Shown: positions 24,701 through 32,473 of the stretch, piece by piece
Position numbering within the stretch: the stretch's first letter is position 1
How the letters are laid out: each line of letters starts with the position of its first letter
Origin: Caulobacteraceae bacterium UBA3198
GTDB taxonomy: Bacteria; Pseudomonadota; Alphaproteobacteria; Caulobacterales; Caulobacteraceae
Length of the DNA stretch: 42,791 nucleotides
Direction: 5' to 3'
NCBI GenBank assembly: GCA_002363865.1
Contig: DEWY01000011.1
Coordinates: forward strand, 173,380 to 216,170
Notes under the pieces: model-generated
Told to the model about the DNA's origin: nothing
Database searches by the model: none
The model's input: the letters and a program-made list of their open reading frames with translations, nothing else
Translations under genes and position numbers: made by a program

Positions 24701-26803
24701 TCATTCGGCGGCGACGGCGTGAAAGCCCGGCTCGGCCGCGTCCGGCTCGTCTGACGCGTCCTCATCCTCGTCGTCGGTCAGGAAGGCCGGCAGCGCCTCG
24801 GGTTCGGCGGTCTCCTCGGCCTCGACGAGCGTCTGGGCGTCAGCCGTTCGCAGCGGCTCAGGCAACCAGCCCGATCCGGACAGGAGCCGTTCGGCTTCCT
24901 TGGCCATGTCGCCCTTCTTGAGATGCTCGATGAGCTGGGCTTCGCGTTCGCCCTTGCCTTCGCGCACGGCTTCCAGGATCCGGGTTTTGGTCACTCGGCC
25001 CAGATAGGTCTCGGCGGTCGGCGTCCAGCCCGCCGCGACCATGTCGAGATTGACGGCGCGGGCGAGCGCATCGGCGTGGGCCATGCGTTCGCCCTGGTTC
25101 CAGGACTGGTGGACGGCGTTGACGCTGAGCCCGACGCAGTGGGCGAACAGGGCTTGCCGGCTGTCGGCGTCAAACCCGACCAGGGTCCGCCAAAGCGCGC
25201 CGGGCTCCTTGGGAAGCTGCTCGGCCCAGCGCGCGTGACGTTCGGCGATCGCCTTGGCGGAGGCCGTCTCGTTCAGATCCGGGACTTGATGGCCGAAGGT
25301 CGAATGCTTGACCTCCAACTCCAGGCAGGTGGCGGTGCTGAAACGATAGAAGGCCTTCAGCGCCAGGGCGTGGAGCACGGCGAGATAGGCGGTGTCCGGA
25401 TCCGCTCCGACGGCATCGCGCAGCGCCAGCGTCCGGTGCGCAGTGAGTTCGGTCATCAGCCGCTCGGGAAGCGGCTTGATCGCGTCCTCCTCCTCGCCCG
25501 CCTCGGGAGAGGGCGGCGCGGCCCCGCCCAAGGTGATCACAGCGCGCTGCACGCCGCCTGCGGGAGCGGAGGGGGCTGCGCCGCCCTCGTGCTCGCCGTC
25601 CACGGGCTCGGGTTCGGCCAAGGCCTCGTCTTCGGGACGCACGTAGCCGCGTTCGATCTTCAGCTCGCCCGAGCCATCAAGGCTGACAAAGGCGCCGGCG
25701 CGGGCGACATCATCGGAATCGAACACCGGCGGACGGTTGTCGAAGGCTTCGAGCGCGGCCTCGATCTCGCCGAGGCGCTGATCGACCTCGTCGGGAAGCT
25801 CGTCGACCTCCGCATAGGTCTCTTCGAGAGCCGCATATTCCTGGCGCAGGGCGTCATAGGCGGCCCGTTCCTCATCGCTCAGCGGGCTGGTCGAGGCGAG
25901 GCGGCGCAGTCCGTGGGTGTGGCCGTGGGCGAATCCGATATCGACGCTGACCCATTTCCAGCCCTCGGCGGCGATTGTCTCGGCCGCGGCGGCGAGCTTG
26001 TCAGCCACCAGCCGGTCGAGCAGGGCGGGATCCTGGAACCAGCCGCCGTCATCGGCTTGGAACAGGTCGCGCGAGACGACGCCGCCGGCCGCTTCATAGG
26101 CTTCGGGGCCGATGAACTGCGCACGCCTGTCGGCGGCGCGGACCGCCCCTTCGGTGAGCATCCGCCGGATCTGATAGGCTTCCTTGTAGGGATTGCGGGC
26201 GAGCGCTTCCCAGACCTGTTCCTGATGGGCGTGATCGTTCGTCACCGTGAACGCCATCAGCTGGTCGAGGGTCAGCTCGTCCTCGGCATAGAGGGAGAGC
26301 AGTTTTTCGCAGACGGCGGCGAGCTTCAGGCGCTGACGCACGAGCGCCGGGGTGACGAAGAAGCGCGCGGCGATCGCCTCCTCCCCCTGGCCCTGGTCGC
26401 GCAGGGTCTGGAAGGCGCGGAACTGGTCGAGCGGATGCAGCGGCTCGCGCTGGCTGTTTTCGGCCAGCGAGTCCTCCTCGGCCGAGATGTCGTCGCCCTC
26501 GCGCACCACACAGGGAACCGGAGCGGTGCGGGCAAGGCGCTTTTGCTTCACCAGCCGCTCGAGCGCGCGATAGCGGCGCCCGCCGGCGGGCACTTCAAAC
26601 ATGCCGGTCTCATGGCCGTCGCCATCGAGCACGGGGCGGACGTTGAGGCTCTGGAGCAGGGTGCGCCGGGCGATGTCCTCGGCCAGATCCTCGATCGAGA
26701 CGCCGGCCTTGGTCCGGCGCACGTTGGACTGGCTCAGCACCAGCTTGTTGAAGGGAATGTCCCGCGACGGGGACAGGACGATCTTCTGGGCAGCTTGGGT
26801 CAT
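24701..26803 (-). CDS. Long ParB/RepB/Spo0J-family protein
   Basis: 700 residues from ATG 26803 (MTQAAQKIVLSPS), with GGAG 8 nt upstream. The ParB N-terminal nuclease-like domain spans about 15-120, including VPAGGRRYRALERL (71-84) and the CTP-motif-like ENSQREPLHPLDQ (115-127). An HTH follows at about 138-165 (EEAIAARFFVTPALVRQRL). The remaining 500 residues are helical with an acidic Pro-rich linker (~430-490) and a strongly acidic C-terminus (DDEDEDASDEPDAAEPG). Ordinary chromosomal ParB proteins are about 300 residues. No parA is nearby, so this is probably not a simple partition protein but a ParB-like regulator or CTP-dependent clamp in the element's conserved module. Confidence 0.88.
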   Translation of the reverse strand: MTQAAQKIVLSPSRDIPFNKLVLSQSNVRRTKAGVSIEDLAEDIARRTLLQSLNVRPVLDGDGHETGMFEVPAGGRRYRALERLVKQKRLARTAPVPCVVREGDDISAEEDSLAENSQREPLHPLDQFRAFQTLRDQGQGEEAIAARFFVTPALVRQRLKLAAVCEKLLSLYAEDELTLDQLMAFTVTNDHAHQEQVWEALARNPYKEAYQIRRMLTEGAVRAADRRAQFIGPEAYEAAGGVVSRDLFQADDGGWFQDPALLDRLVADKLAAAAETIAAEGWKWVSVDIGFAHGHTHGLRRLASTSPLSDEERAAYDALRQEYAALEETYAEVDELPDEVDQRLGEIEAALEAFDNRPPVFDSDDVARAGAFVSLDGSGELKIERGYVRPEDEALAEPEPVDGEHEGGAAPSAPAGGVQRAVITLGGAAPPSPEAGEEEDAIKPLPERLMTELTAHRTLALRDAVGADPDTAYLAVLHALALKAFYRFSTATCLELEVKHSTFGHQVPDLNETASAKAIAERHARWAEQLPKEPGALWRTLVGFDADSRQALFAHCVGLSVNAVHQSWNQGERMAHADALARAVNLDMVAAGWTPTAETYLGRVTKTRILEAVREGKGEREAQLIEHLKKGDMAKEAERLLSGSGWLPEPLRTADAQTLVEAEETAEPEALPAFLTDDEDEDASDEPDAAEPGFHAVAAE

Positions 26804-26814
26804 GGAAGGGTCTC

Positions 26815-26860
26815 CGTGACGGGCGGCCAAGAGCCTCTCTCTCGACCCTGACCCGTCACG
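26815..26860 (-). promoter_or_regulatory. Leader stem-loop element 2 (upstream of parB-like gene)
   Basis: On the minus strand CGTGACGGG (from 26860), TCAG, GGTCGAGAGAG (26847-26837), then after 13 nt CCCGTCACG (26823-26815). The arms pair perfectly over nine bases. The ribosome-binding site GGAG begins with the last G of the 3' arm, and the ATG is at 26803, so folding could control ribosome access. A box reading CGAGAGAGGCAGAGGGCCG on the minus strand (26889-26871) lies just upstream and is shared in similar form with element 3. Confidence 0.72.
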
Positions 26861-26918
26861 AAACCTGTCTCGGCCCTCTGCCTCTCTCGACCGTCCGGCC
26901 GCCGAAGCGAGCGCGGTC

Positions 26919-27869
26919 TCACGCCGCCGCCCGGTCCTCCTCCTCCAATGCGTCCGCCGCGCCGGGCGCGAAGGCCAGCAGATAGTCCGCGGCCTTGGAC
27001 GCGGCGCTCGCGGCCCGGACGATGGCCCGGTTGTCCTCGCGCAGCACTTCGAGCCAGGCGCCGATGTAGTCGGCATGGCGCACGGTCGGCGTGATGCCGA
27101 GGCTGGCGCAGCAGAAGGCCGAGGTCATCTCGGCCACCAGCTCCTCGCGGGCATAGGCCTTAGAGCCGAACCCTCCGCTCAGGTCGCGCGCCAGACGGCT
27201 GGGGTGACCCGACCAGTGACCGAGTTCGTGCAAGGCCGTCCGGTGCCAGTTGATCGGCTCGAAATAGGCCTCGGGGCGAGGGATCTGGATGTAATCCGGG
27301 CCCAGGGCATAGAAGGCCTTGTCGCCGCCCAGGCGCAGATCGGCGCCGCTGGCCCGCAGCAGGGCCTCGGCCTCGGGAAGGATCAGCCCTTCCGGCACCG
27401 GCGGCGGCGGGGCCGAGAGCTCTTCAGGCAGGCCCTCGCACTGGGCGATGTTGAAGACGGTGAAGCGCTTGAGGAACGGGATGGCGGCCGCCTCGTCGCC
27501 GGTTTCATGCGCGCGCCGGCGCTCGTCGTCGGGAATGAAGCGATCGGCGTTGACGACGGTGGTCCCGTGTTCGCCCTTGCGCACATTGCCGCCGAGGCTG
27601 AGCGCCTGACGGAAGGTGAGCCAGCCTTGCGTCGCATAGCCGTGCTGGACGACCGCGCCCCACAGGATCAGGACGTTGATTCCCGAATAGCCGCGGCCCG
27701 TTGCGGCGTTCCTGGGCATGGCGAGCGGCGCGGCCACGGCGCTGGACCCCCAGGGCTGGACCCAGGGGAGGCGGCCGGCCTCCAGCTCGCCGATGATCCG
27801 GCTGGTGATTTCGTCATAGATGTTGGCCCGATCGGCCCGGGCGCGGCTCCTGGAAGCTGAGCGTGTCAT
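26919..27869 (-). CDS. ardC: ArdC-family antirestriction protein (zincin-like)
   Basis: 316 residues from ATG 27869 with GGAG 7 nt upstream. The N-terminal ssDNA-binding domain (about 15-140) shows DEITSRIIGELEAGRLPWVQ, GRGYSGINVLILWGA, WLTFRQALSLGGNVRKGEHG and FTVFNIAQCEGLPE. The C-terminal zincin-like metallopeptidase domain has HELGH at 214-218 followed by WSGHPSRL and a downstream Glu in EELVAEMTSAF. ArdC proteins of conjugative elements bind single-stranded DNA and protect incoming DNA from type I restriction. Start and length are as expected. It is preceded by leader element 3. Confidence 0.92.
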   Translation of the reverse strand: MTRSASRSRARADRANIYDEITSRIIGELEAGRLPWVQPWGSSAVAAPLAMPRNAATGRGYSGINVLILWGAVVQHGYATQGWLTFRQALSLGGNVRKGEHGTTVVNADRFIPDDERRRAHETGDEAAAIPFLKRFTVFNIAQCEGLPEELSAPPPPVPEGLILPEAEALLRASGADLRLGGDKAFYALGPDYIQIPRPEAYFEPINWHRTALHELGHWSGHPSRLARDLSGGFGSKAYAREELVAEMTSAFCCASLGITPTVRHADYIGAWLEVLREDNRAIVRAASAASKAADYLLAFAPGAADALEEEDRAAA

Positions 27870-27879
27870 CGCATGTCTC

Positions 27880-27928
27880 CGCGACGGGCCGGCCGGAGCT
27901 CCTCTCTCGACCTTCAAAACCCGTCACG
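27880..27928 (-). promoter_or_regulatory. Leader stem-loop element 3 (upstream of ardC)
   Basis: On the minus strand CGTGACGGG (from 27928), TTTTGAA, GGTCGAGAGAG (27912-27902), then CCCGTCGCG (27888-27880). The arms pair over nine positions with one U-G wobble where element 2 has U-A. As in element 2, GGAG overlaps the end of the 3' arm just before the start codon. A related upstream box lies at 27939-27955. Confidence 0.72.
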
Positions 27929-27959
27929 GCGACAGCCGCGGCCCTCTCCCTCTCGCAAT

Positions 27960-28187
27960 CGGCGGAGCCTTTCGTCTTCCGCCAGCCTGGCCGGCGCCGG
28001 CGCAAAAGGGGGGCGTTGCGGGGCTCCCCCCCGCAGAAGGGGTCGGCCGAGACTTCAGGCTCGGCCGCAGGGGAAGGCTTTCCCCTCCCGGACCTCACGT
28101 GAACCGGCGCGATCTATCGGCTAGCGTCGTCTGGGGGGAATCGACGTTGCAACCCAAGAGGAGCAAGCGAGGGCGTCAGGAGCGGCT
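27960..28187. other. Intergenic region between ardC and the DUF6035-like gene
   Basis: Together with leader element 3 this makes a 318-bp divergent region without a gene. It holds structured repeat A (28019-28105), a GC-rich palindromic patch near 27990 (CCGGCGCCGG) and, close to the plus-strand start, AGGAG 6 nt before ATG 28188. Confidence 0.55.
28019..28105 (-). repeat. Structured repeat, copy A
   Basis: This ~87-bp sequence recurs at 30857-30942. Both share CCGCAGAAGGG, a variable hairpin, the exact 18-mer AGGGGAAGGCTTTCCCCT (28069-28086; a hairpin in itself), CTCCC and a terminal GAACC. In copy A the variable hairpin is CGGCCGAG (28044-28051) with CTCGGCCG (28060-28067), eight perfect pairs. 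The minus strand is the likely transcribed orientation because both copies then lie in 5' regions of minus-strand genes; that is inference. Confidence 0.7.
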
Positions 28188-29581
28188 ATGCGCGGCAACA
28201 TCACGATCGATCCGCTGGCCTGCGCCACGGCGGTGGCGAACCCGCAGATCCGAGAGGTGCGCAGCCTGAAATCGGGGCAGATTCTGGAGGCGCGCCGCTT
28301 CATCGAAAGCGTGCGCTACGACCGTCTCGTGCAGGTGCGCAGTCAGATCAAGCAAGCCATGGACGCCGGCAGCCCGCGCGTCGCCTGCGCGATCTGCGGA
28401 ACGGCGGTCTACATCGTCTCCAGCCCCGACAAGGCGTTCTTCTTCCGCATCGGATCGAGGACGGTTCCTGCCCGGCCCAGACCCGCGACGGCCTGAGCGA
28501 AGACGATATTCGGACCATGAAGTACAAGGGCGCTCAGGAAAACGAGGCGCACCGCCGCCTCAAGGCCCTGATCGAAGGCTCGCTGCTCGCAGATCCCCGT
28601 TTCCAGGACGTTCTGGCGGAGAAGGTCTGGCGCGGTCAGCGCGATCCCACCTCGCTCTGGCGGCCGGATATCCAAGCGAGGCTGGATGGTCTGCGGATCG
28701 CATTTGAAGCGCAGCTCACCACGACGTTTCTCGACGTCGTTATCGGACGCAAGACGTTCTACCGCGCCGAAGGCGGACTGCTCGTCTGGGTGCTGCCGCA
28801 CTTCGATCCGGCCTATCGGCAACTGACGATCGACGACCTGTTGTTCAACAACAACGCCAATGTCCTCGTCGTCGACCGGGAGAGCGCAGAAGCCTCGGAA
28901 GCGGCAGGGCGGTTGATGCTGCGCTGCGCGTTCCGGCGGCCGGTGATGGAGGCGGGCGGACTCGGATCGGTGTGGGAGAGCGAGCTGGTCGCCTGGGACG
29001 ACCTCACGATCGATCTGGAGGGTCAGCGCGTCTTCGCCTTCGATAGCGAAGGCGAGGAGCGCCGGCTCATCCGGGAGCGGAACCAGGCGCTCGCCGCCGC
29101 ACGCGAGGCGGCGGATCAACGACTACGCGACAGCCTGCTCGCCATCGCCACCGGGCGCGCCGCCGACGGCGACTGGAAGGCGCGTTCGGCGGTCTGGCAG
29201 GCGCTGAAGGCGCAGTATGAAGCGCGCGATCTGGTGCTGCCCGGCGAGTATGAGATCGATCAGCGGTTTCGCAATATCGCATGCGGCGTCGCCAGCGCCC
29301 TGGCTGGCCGGCCGGTCGGTTATGGCTTCGACAAGCTGATCCAGGTGGCGCATCACCTGGCCGATAACTTTCCCGAGGCGTTGGTCTCTTTCGGCCATGC
29401 CTTGCGATCGGCCAGCCATCAGGGCGTGCTGAAGGATCAGGAACGGCAGGGCCGTTGGACTCGCAAGGCGGCCGGGCATCGCGACGGGGTGCGCACAGGC
29501 GATCCGGCTTACGACATCTTGGAGGAGATGCGGGCGCTCTTGCGCTTCGTCTTCCCGAGCTTGTCCGCTGCGCTCACCTGA
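28188..29581 (+). pseudogene. DUF6035-like, CoiA-type nuclease gene with a frameshift
   Basis: ATG 28188 has AGGAG 6 nt upstream. The frame reads 90 codons of family-like sequence (ITIDPLACATAVANPQIREV; VACAICGTAVYIV) to FFFR, then goes off into a stop at 28494-28496. Adding one base near 28448 (CGC-ATC to CGC-CAT-C) continues as HRIEDGSCPAQTRDGLSEDD and joins the 28517-29581 frame, giving a 464-residue protein. CxxC plus the restored H and C look like a zinc site. The C-terminal part has RPDIQARLDG and IAFEAQLTTTFLDVVIGR, like the D-ExQ core of CoiA-like PD-(D/E)xK nucleases. It is either a recent pseudogene or a sequencing error; the rest is well preserved. The family name is recalled, not searched. 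Confidence 0.75.
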
Positions 29582-29584
29582 GTG

Positions 29585-30025
29585 TCAGTTTCCGCCCTCT
29601 GGCGCGTGAAGCGCGCGGAGGAGGTCTCCAATGGGGCGGCCGCGGACCCGGCAGACGGCGATGACGCGATCGTAGACGACGACCCGGCCGCTGCGGCCGC
29701 GCCGGGCTTCGCAGGTCACGGGCTGTCCCATGGCCACCTGCCCCAGCAGCGCCTTGGACCGGCGTCCGTCCGGCGCGTTAAGTTCGGGCGCGTCGAAGTC
29801 GGCCAGGCGCACCTCGATCCAGGTGTCGGGGCCGCCGGAGCGGCCGACGCACAGGCCATCGCCATCGCCGACGTAGCGGGCTGTGCCGCTGAATTGCTCG
29901 GCAGCTCGCGAGGGGAGGCGGCCTTCACACGGGTCCGCGCGCGCCGGGGTCGTCGTCAGAGACAGGATGAGGGCCCCAAACGCCAGGAACGGCAAGCCGA
30001 GGATGCGGCGTCCCACGGTCATCAT
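29585..30025 (-). CDS. Thermonuclease (SNase) family secreted protein
   Basis: 146 residues with a signal peptide (RRILGLPFLAFGALILSLTT, then TPARA). The staphylococcal-nuclease fold motifs are ARYVGDGDGLCVG, WIEVRLADFDAPELNAPDG with the catalytic-type Arg and acidic residues, and VYDRVIAVCRVRGRPIGDLL. Such proteins on conjugative plasmids (ParB-thermonuclease-like) are thought to act on DNA in the periplasm; the role is inferred. ATGs at 30025 and 30022 are adjacent; the first overlaps the stop of the upstream broken gene as ATGA. Its 3' end lies 3 bp from the end of the convergent DUF6035-like gene. Confidence 0.88.
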   Translation of the reverse strand: MMTVGRRILGLPFLAFGALILSLTTTPARADPCEGRLPSRAAEQFSGTARYVGDGDGLCVGRSGGPDTWIEVRLADFDAPELNAPDGRRSKALLGQVAMGQPVTCEARRGRSGRVVVYDRVIAVCRVRGRPIGDLLRALHAPEGGN

Positions 30026-30681
30026 GGCTCCTCACGCGGAATTTTCAGGCCATAGTCGGCCTCCAGCATATCGACGATGCGGACGAGCGCGCGGTGGATG
30101 CTCAGCTCGTTGGCGCCGAACTTATAGTGGCCGGTGATCGGCGCTTCAGGCTCGAGGTCATCGACCCGGGCCTTGCGCTTCTCTTCCTGGCATTGCGGAT
30201 GTAGGTGACCAGGTAGCGGAACGACCGGCCCTCGCCCTCCCAGGCGCCCCAGGCGCTGTAGTTCTGGATGTTGGCATAGTAGCATTCGGAGCCGATGATC
30301 GCCTCCATCCGCACCAGGATGGTCGCGGATCGGACCGACCTTGGCGCGGGTGCGCTGGACATAGCGATAGCCCTCGATCGCCTGTTGGACCTCCTCGAGT
30401 TGAGACGCGAACCAGTCGTGCTCGGCGCCGGCCTTGCGCTTGTGCTCGGCCACGAAATCGGCCGGGACATCCTCTGGAGCCAAGGCCGCCAAGGCGTTGA
30501 AGGCATCGACCTCATCGGAGACGAAGCTGAAGATGTCTTCCCAGGGTTCGTGGAACTCTCGGGCCTCTTTGAGGATCGCGGCCTTGTGCTCAAGCGCCGC
30601 TCCGAAGTCGAGGTCTTCGAGTGTGCGGTAGGCCGTGGTTTCCGCATCGATCGTGTAGTTCTGCAGGCGACGGTAGATTAC
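30022..30681 (-). pseudogene. Frameshifted conserved-looking hypothetical gene
   Basis: A single protein can be pieced together from two minus-strand frames. The first frame gives YTIDAETTAYRTLEDLDFGA to RYVQRTRAKVG; near 30325-30345 the sense moves by one base to ILVRMEAIIGSECYYANIQN and FRYLVTYIRN; near 30180-30195 it returns to give EEKRKARVDDLEPEAPITG and KFGANELSIHRALVRIVDML. The two shifts are opposite (+1 then -1). The first frame begins right after a TAA at 30682-30684 with no good start codon, so the 5' end is also damaged. I do not recognise the family. Its end is coupled by ATGA to the thermonuclease gene, suggesting they were once an operon. Confidence 0.7.
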
Positions 30682-30684
30682 TTA

Positions 30685-30856
30685 CTTGAGTTCTCCGGAA
30701 GGTGAAGGCAGAAGCGGTTCTTTCGGTCCTGGTGTTCAATATCATCCACGCCGTTAACGCCTTCGGGTCTGAAAAGATGATCGGCAGGAACTGAGCGACT
30801 TCTTCAGCTCTTCTATTTTTCGCGCGCTGCGACTTGTTCACGAGTTTCTGCACAGC
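30685..30856. other. Degenerate stretch upstream of the broken hypothetical gene
   Basis: Lower-GC sequence than its surroundings, with short open frames on the minus strand only (for example one containing AKNRRAEEVAQFLPIIFSDP). No recognised protein. It probably contains the remains of the start region of the broken gene. Confidence 0.3.
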
Positions 30857-30942
30857 CTGGGGACCTCCCCGCAGAAGGGTTCGGATGAGACGCCAGCCTC
30901 GTGCGTAGGGGAAGGCTTTCCCCTCCCAGGCCCGCCTGAACC
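30857..30942 (-). repeat. Structured repeat, copy B
   Basis: Second copy of the sequence at 28019-28105. It keeps CCCCGCAGAAGGG, the exact hairpin AGGGGAAGGCTTTCCCCT (30907-30924), CTCCC and final GAACC. The variable hairpin is CGGATGAG (30882-30889) with CTCGTGCG (30898-30905): different bases from copy A, yet seven of eight positions still pair if one G-U is allowed. It ends at the stop codon of the thermonuclease remnant. Confidence 0.7.
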
Positions 30943-31181
30943 TAGTTTCGGCCTTCCGGCACGCCGACAGAGCGAAGGAGCTCTCCGATCGGGCGACCGC
31001 GCACCCGGCAGACGGCGATCACGCGATCGAAAGCGATGACCCGGCCGCTCCGGCTGCGCTGCGCCTCGCCCGTCACGGCTTGGCCTAACGCGAGGTGTTC
31101 GAGGAGAGCCTTGGCCCGGCGACCATCGGGAGCCTGGAGTTCGGGCGCGTCCATCACCGGGTCTACGCCACCCGAGACCAA
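30942..31181 (-). pseudogene. 5'-truncated thermonuclease remnant
   Basis: The C-terminal 65 residues (DAPELQAPDGRRAKALLEHL; FDRVIAVCRVRGRPIGELL; PEGRN) closely match the intact thermonuclease at 29585-30025, and the DNA is also similar. The signal peptide and the GDGDG and Arg part of the active site are missing. The frame is open upstream to about 31325 with unrelated residues (for example TSTSGLANALTVAFGRNL), so the gene tail has been fused to other DNA. Not expected to be an active nuclease. Confidence 0.75.
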
Positions 31182-31585
31182 GCCCGCCGGGATCTGTTCC
31201 TCCCCCTTACCGTCGAAAGTAGCGAGCGTCCCGGATTGGCTTCGCTCGCGCAGGTTTCTGCCGAAGGCGACCGTGAGCGCATTGGCAAGCCCAGAAGTGC
31301 TTGTTCCAAGATGTCACGTCGGCGATCGGTTAGCATCTATACCGGCCGAGAATTGTTGTAGCCTTGGTCTGGCTTGAGCGCGGGTTGCGCGACCTGAGAG
31401 TACATCAGAGTGCTGCTGCGGATTGTGAGTACGGGCGAGGCGAAGTCTTTTCGAGATCTACCCGCAGGCCCCAATGCCGAGTTCGCTGCTTGTGTCGTTC
31501 AGCATAACCGTCGTTCAGACCAATCGATCTGCGCCCGGCGCTGTCGCGGCGGCGGACCACGCTTGTCGCAGCCGGACCTCGGTGC
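31182..31585. other. 404-bp gap between mobile-element remnants and catabolic operon
   Basis: No gene recognised on either strand. The left part continues the frame fused to the thermonuclease tail; the rest is unassigned. It may contain the boundary between the element module and the acyl-CoA cluster. I saw no copy of the guaA 3' end here. Confidence 0.4.
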
Positions 31586-32473
31586 TCACCTGGTCTCGGC
31601 AGTGCGGTCGAGCTCGAGCCGGACGACATCGGGATGTTCCATGGGAAGCAGGTGGGTGGCGCTCTTCACCTGGTCCATGGAAATCCTGCCAGCGGCGCAC
31701 AACTCTGTCTCAGCCGTTACGATCGAGGCGCAGGTCGATCCGTGCTCGGCCCAGAGAATGCGCACCGGAGGCCCCGAAGCGAGGAGGGCGGACCAAGAGT
31801 CATGTCCGTGCGAGACGAAGTTGCTCACCTCCCACTCGGGCGAGCAGGCGAGCTCAACGCCGCCCTCCGGTCGCTCGCGGAACGCGTCGGCCACGTAATC
31901 CTCAAGCTGCGCGTCGCTTAGCGACTTGAACACTCCTCGCCCCCGGTAGGTCTCGAGCGCCTCTTGCCGAGACGCGAACGTGGTGCGCCGTCGCCGCGCG
32001 CCATCCGCCAGCGGCGAGTTGATGGGCCCCTTGCGCGCCTGCTCGGCGGATTCGCGGGACAGGATCACGGGTTCGAAGAGCACCAGAGCCCGGACCCGAT
32101 CGGGCGCCATGTGGGCGGCCAGCAGGCTTGCCGTTCCTCCCATCGAATGTCCCGCAAGCACGACGGTGCGGGAGTCGACGGCTTCGACGAGTGCGAGCAG
32201 ATCCTCGGCGATGTCGGTCCAAGTTGAGCGCCCCGCCGCATGCGTCGGAAGCGTGCTGCGGCCGTGTCCGCGCAAATCCACCGCCAGGATCCGGTGGCGG
32301 ACCGCCAGTGGAGCAAGGATGCTGCGGTACGTGCGGGCGTTGAACCCATTGGCGTGGGAGAAGACGATGTCGACTGGACGGTTCGGGTCGCCGAAGTCGA
32401 GGGCACCCATGGCCCCGCCCCGCCTGCGGAGGTCGATCAGTCGCTCGCTCGGTTGTCGAACTTGAGTTGTCAC
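31586..32473 (-). CDS. Alpha/beta hydrolase
   Basis: 295 residues from GTG 32473, chosen because it overlaps the stop of the thiolase-like gene as GTGA (32470-32473). The fold motifs are VFSHANGFNARTYRSIL (oxyanion region), AVDLRGHGRST, the nucleophile elbow LAGHSMGGTASLLAAHM with catalytic Ser, and the late histidine in ATHLLPMEHPDVV. The acid residue is likely the Glu in LWAEHGST or an Asp nearby. It would hydrolyse an ester, lactone or thioester. In this operon, facing a Baeyer-Villiger monooxygenase, cleavage of the ester or lactone made by that enzyme is the natural guess. It is the last gene of the operon. Confidence 0.88.
   Translation of the reverse strand: MTTQVRQPSERLIDLRRRGGAMGALDFGDPNRPVDIVFSHANGFNARTYRSILAPLAVRHRILAVDLRGHGRSTLPTHAAGRSTWTDIAEDLLALVEAVDSRTVVLAGHSMGGTASLLAAHMAPDRVRALVLFEPVILSRESAEQARKGPINSPLADGARRRRTTFASRQEALETYRGRGVFKSLSDAQLEDYVADAFRERPEGGVELACSPEWEVSNFVSHGHDSWSALLASGPPVRILWAEHGSTCASIVTAETELCAAGRISMDQVKSATHLLPMEHPDVVRLELDRTAETR

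Noticed and set aside
24923..26851. 642-codon plus-strand open frame over the ParB-like gene
   Set aside because: Antisense of a gene with intact ParB motifs and ribosome-binding site; no independent features.
30590..30853. 87-codon minus-strand frame before the broken hypothetical gene
   Set aside because: Only part of it looks protein-like and it overlaps the pieced-together gene in a different frame; listed only as a degenerate stretch.
31182..31585. Search for the far attachment site (copy of the guaA 3' end)
   Set aside because: No repeat of the guaA terminal sequence was seen by eye here or near the right edge; a computed search would be needed.
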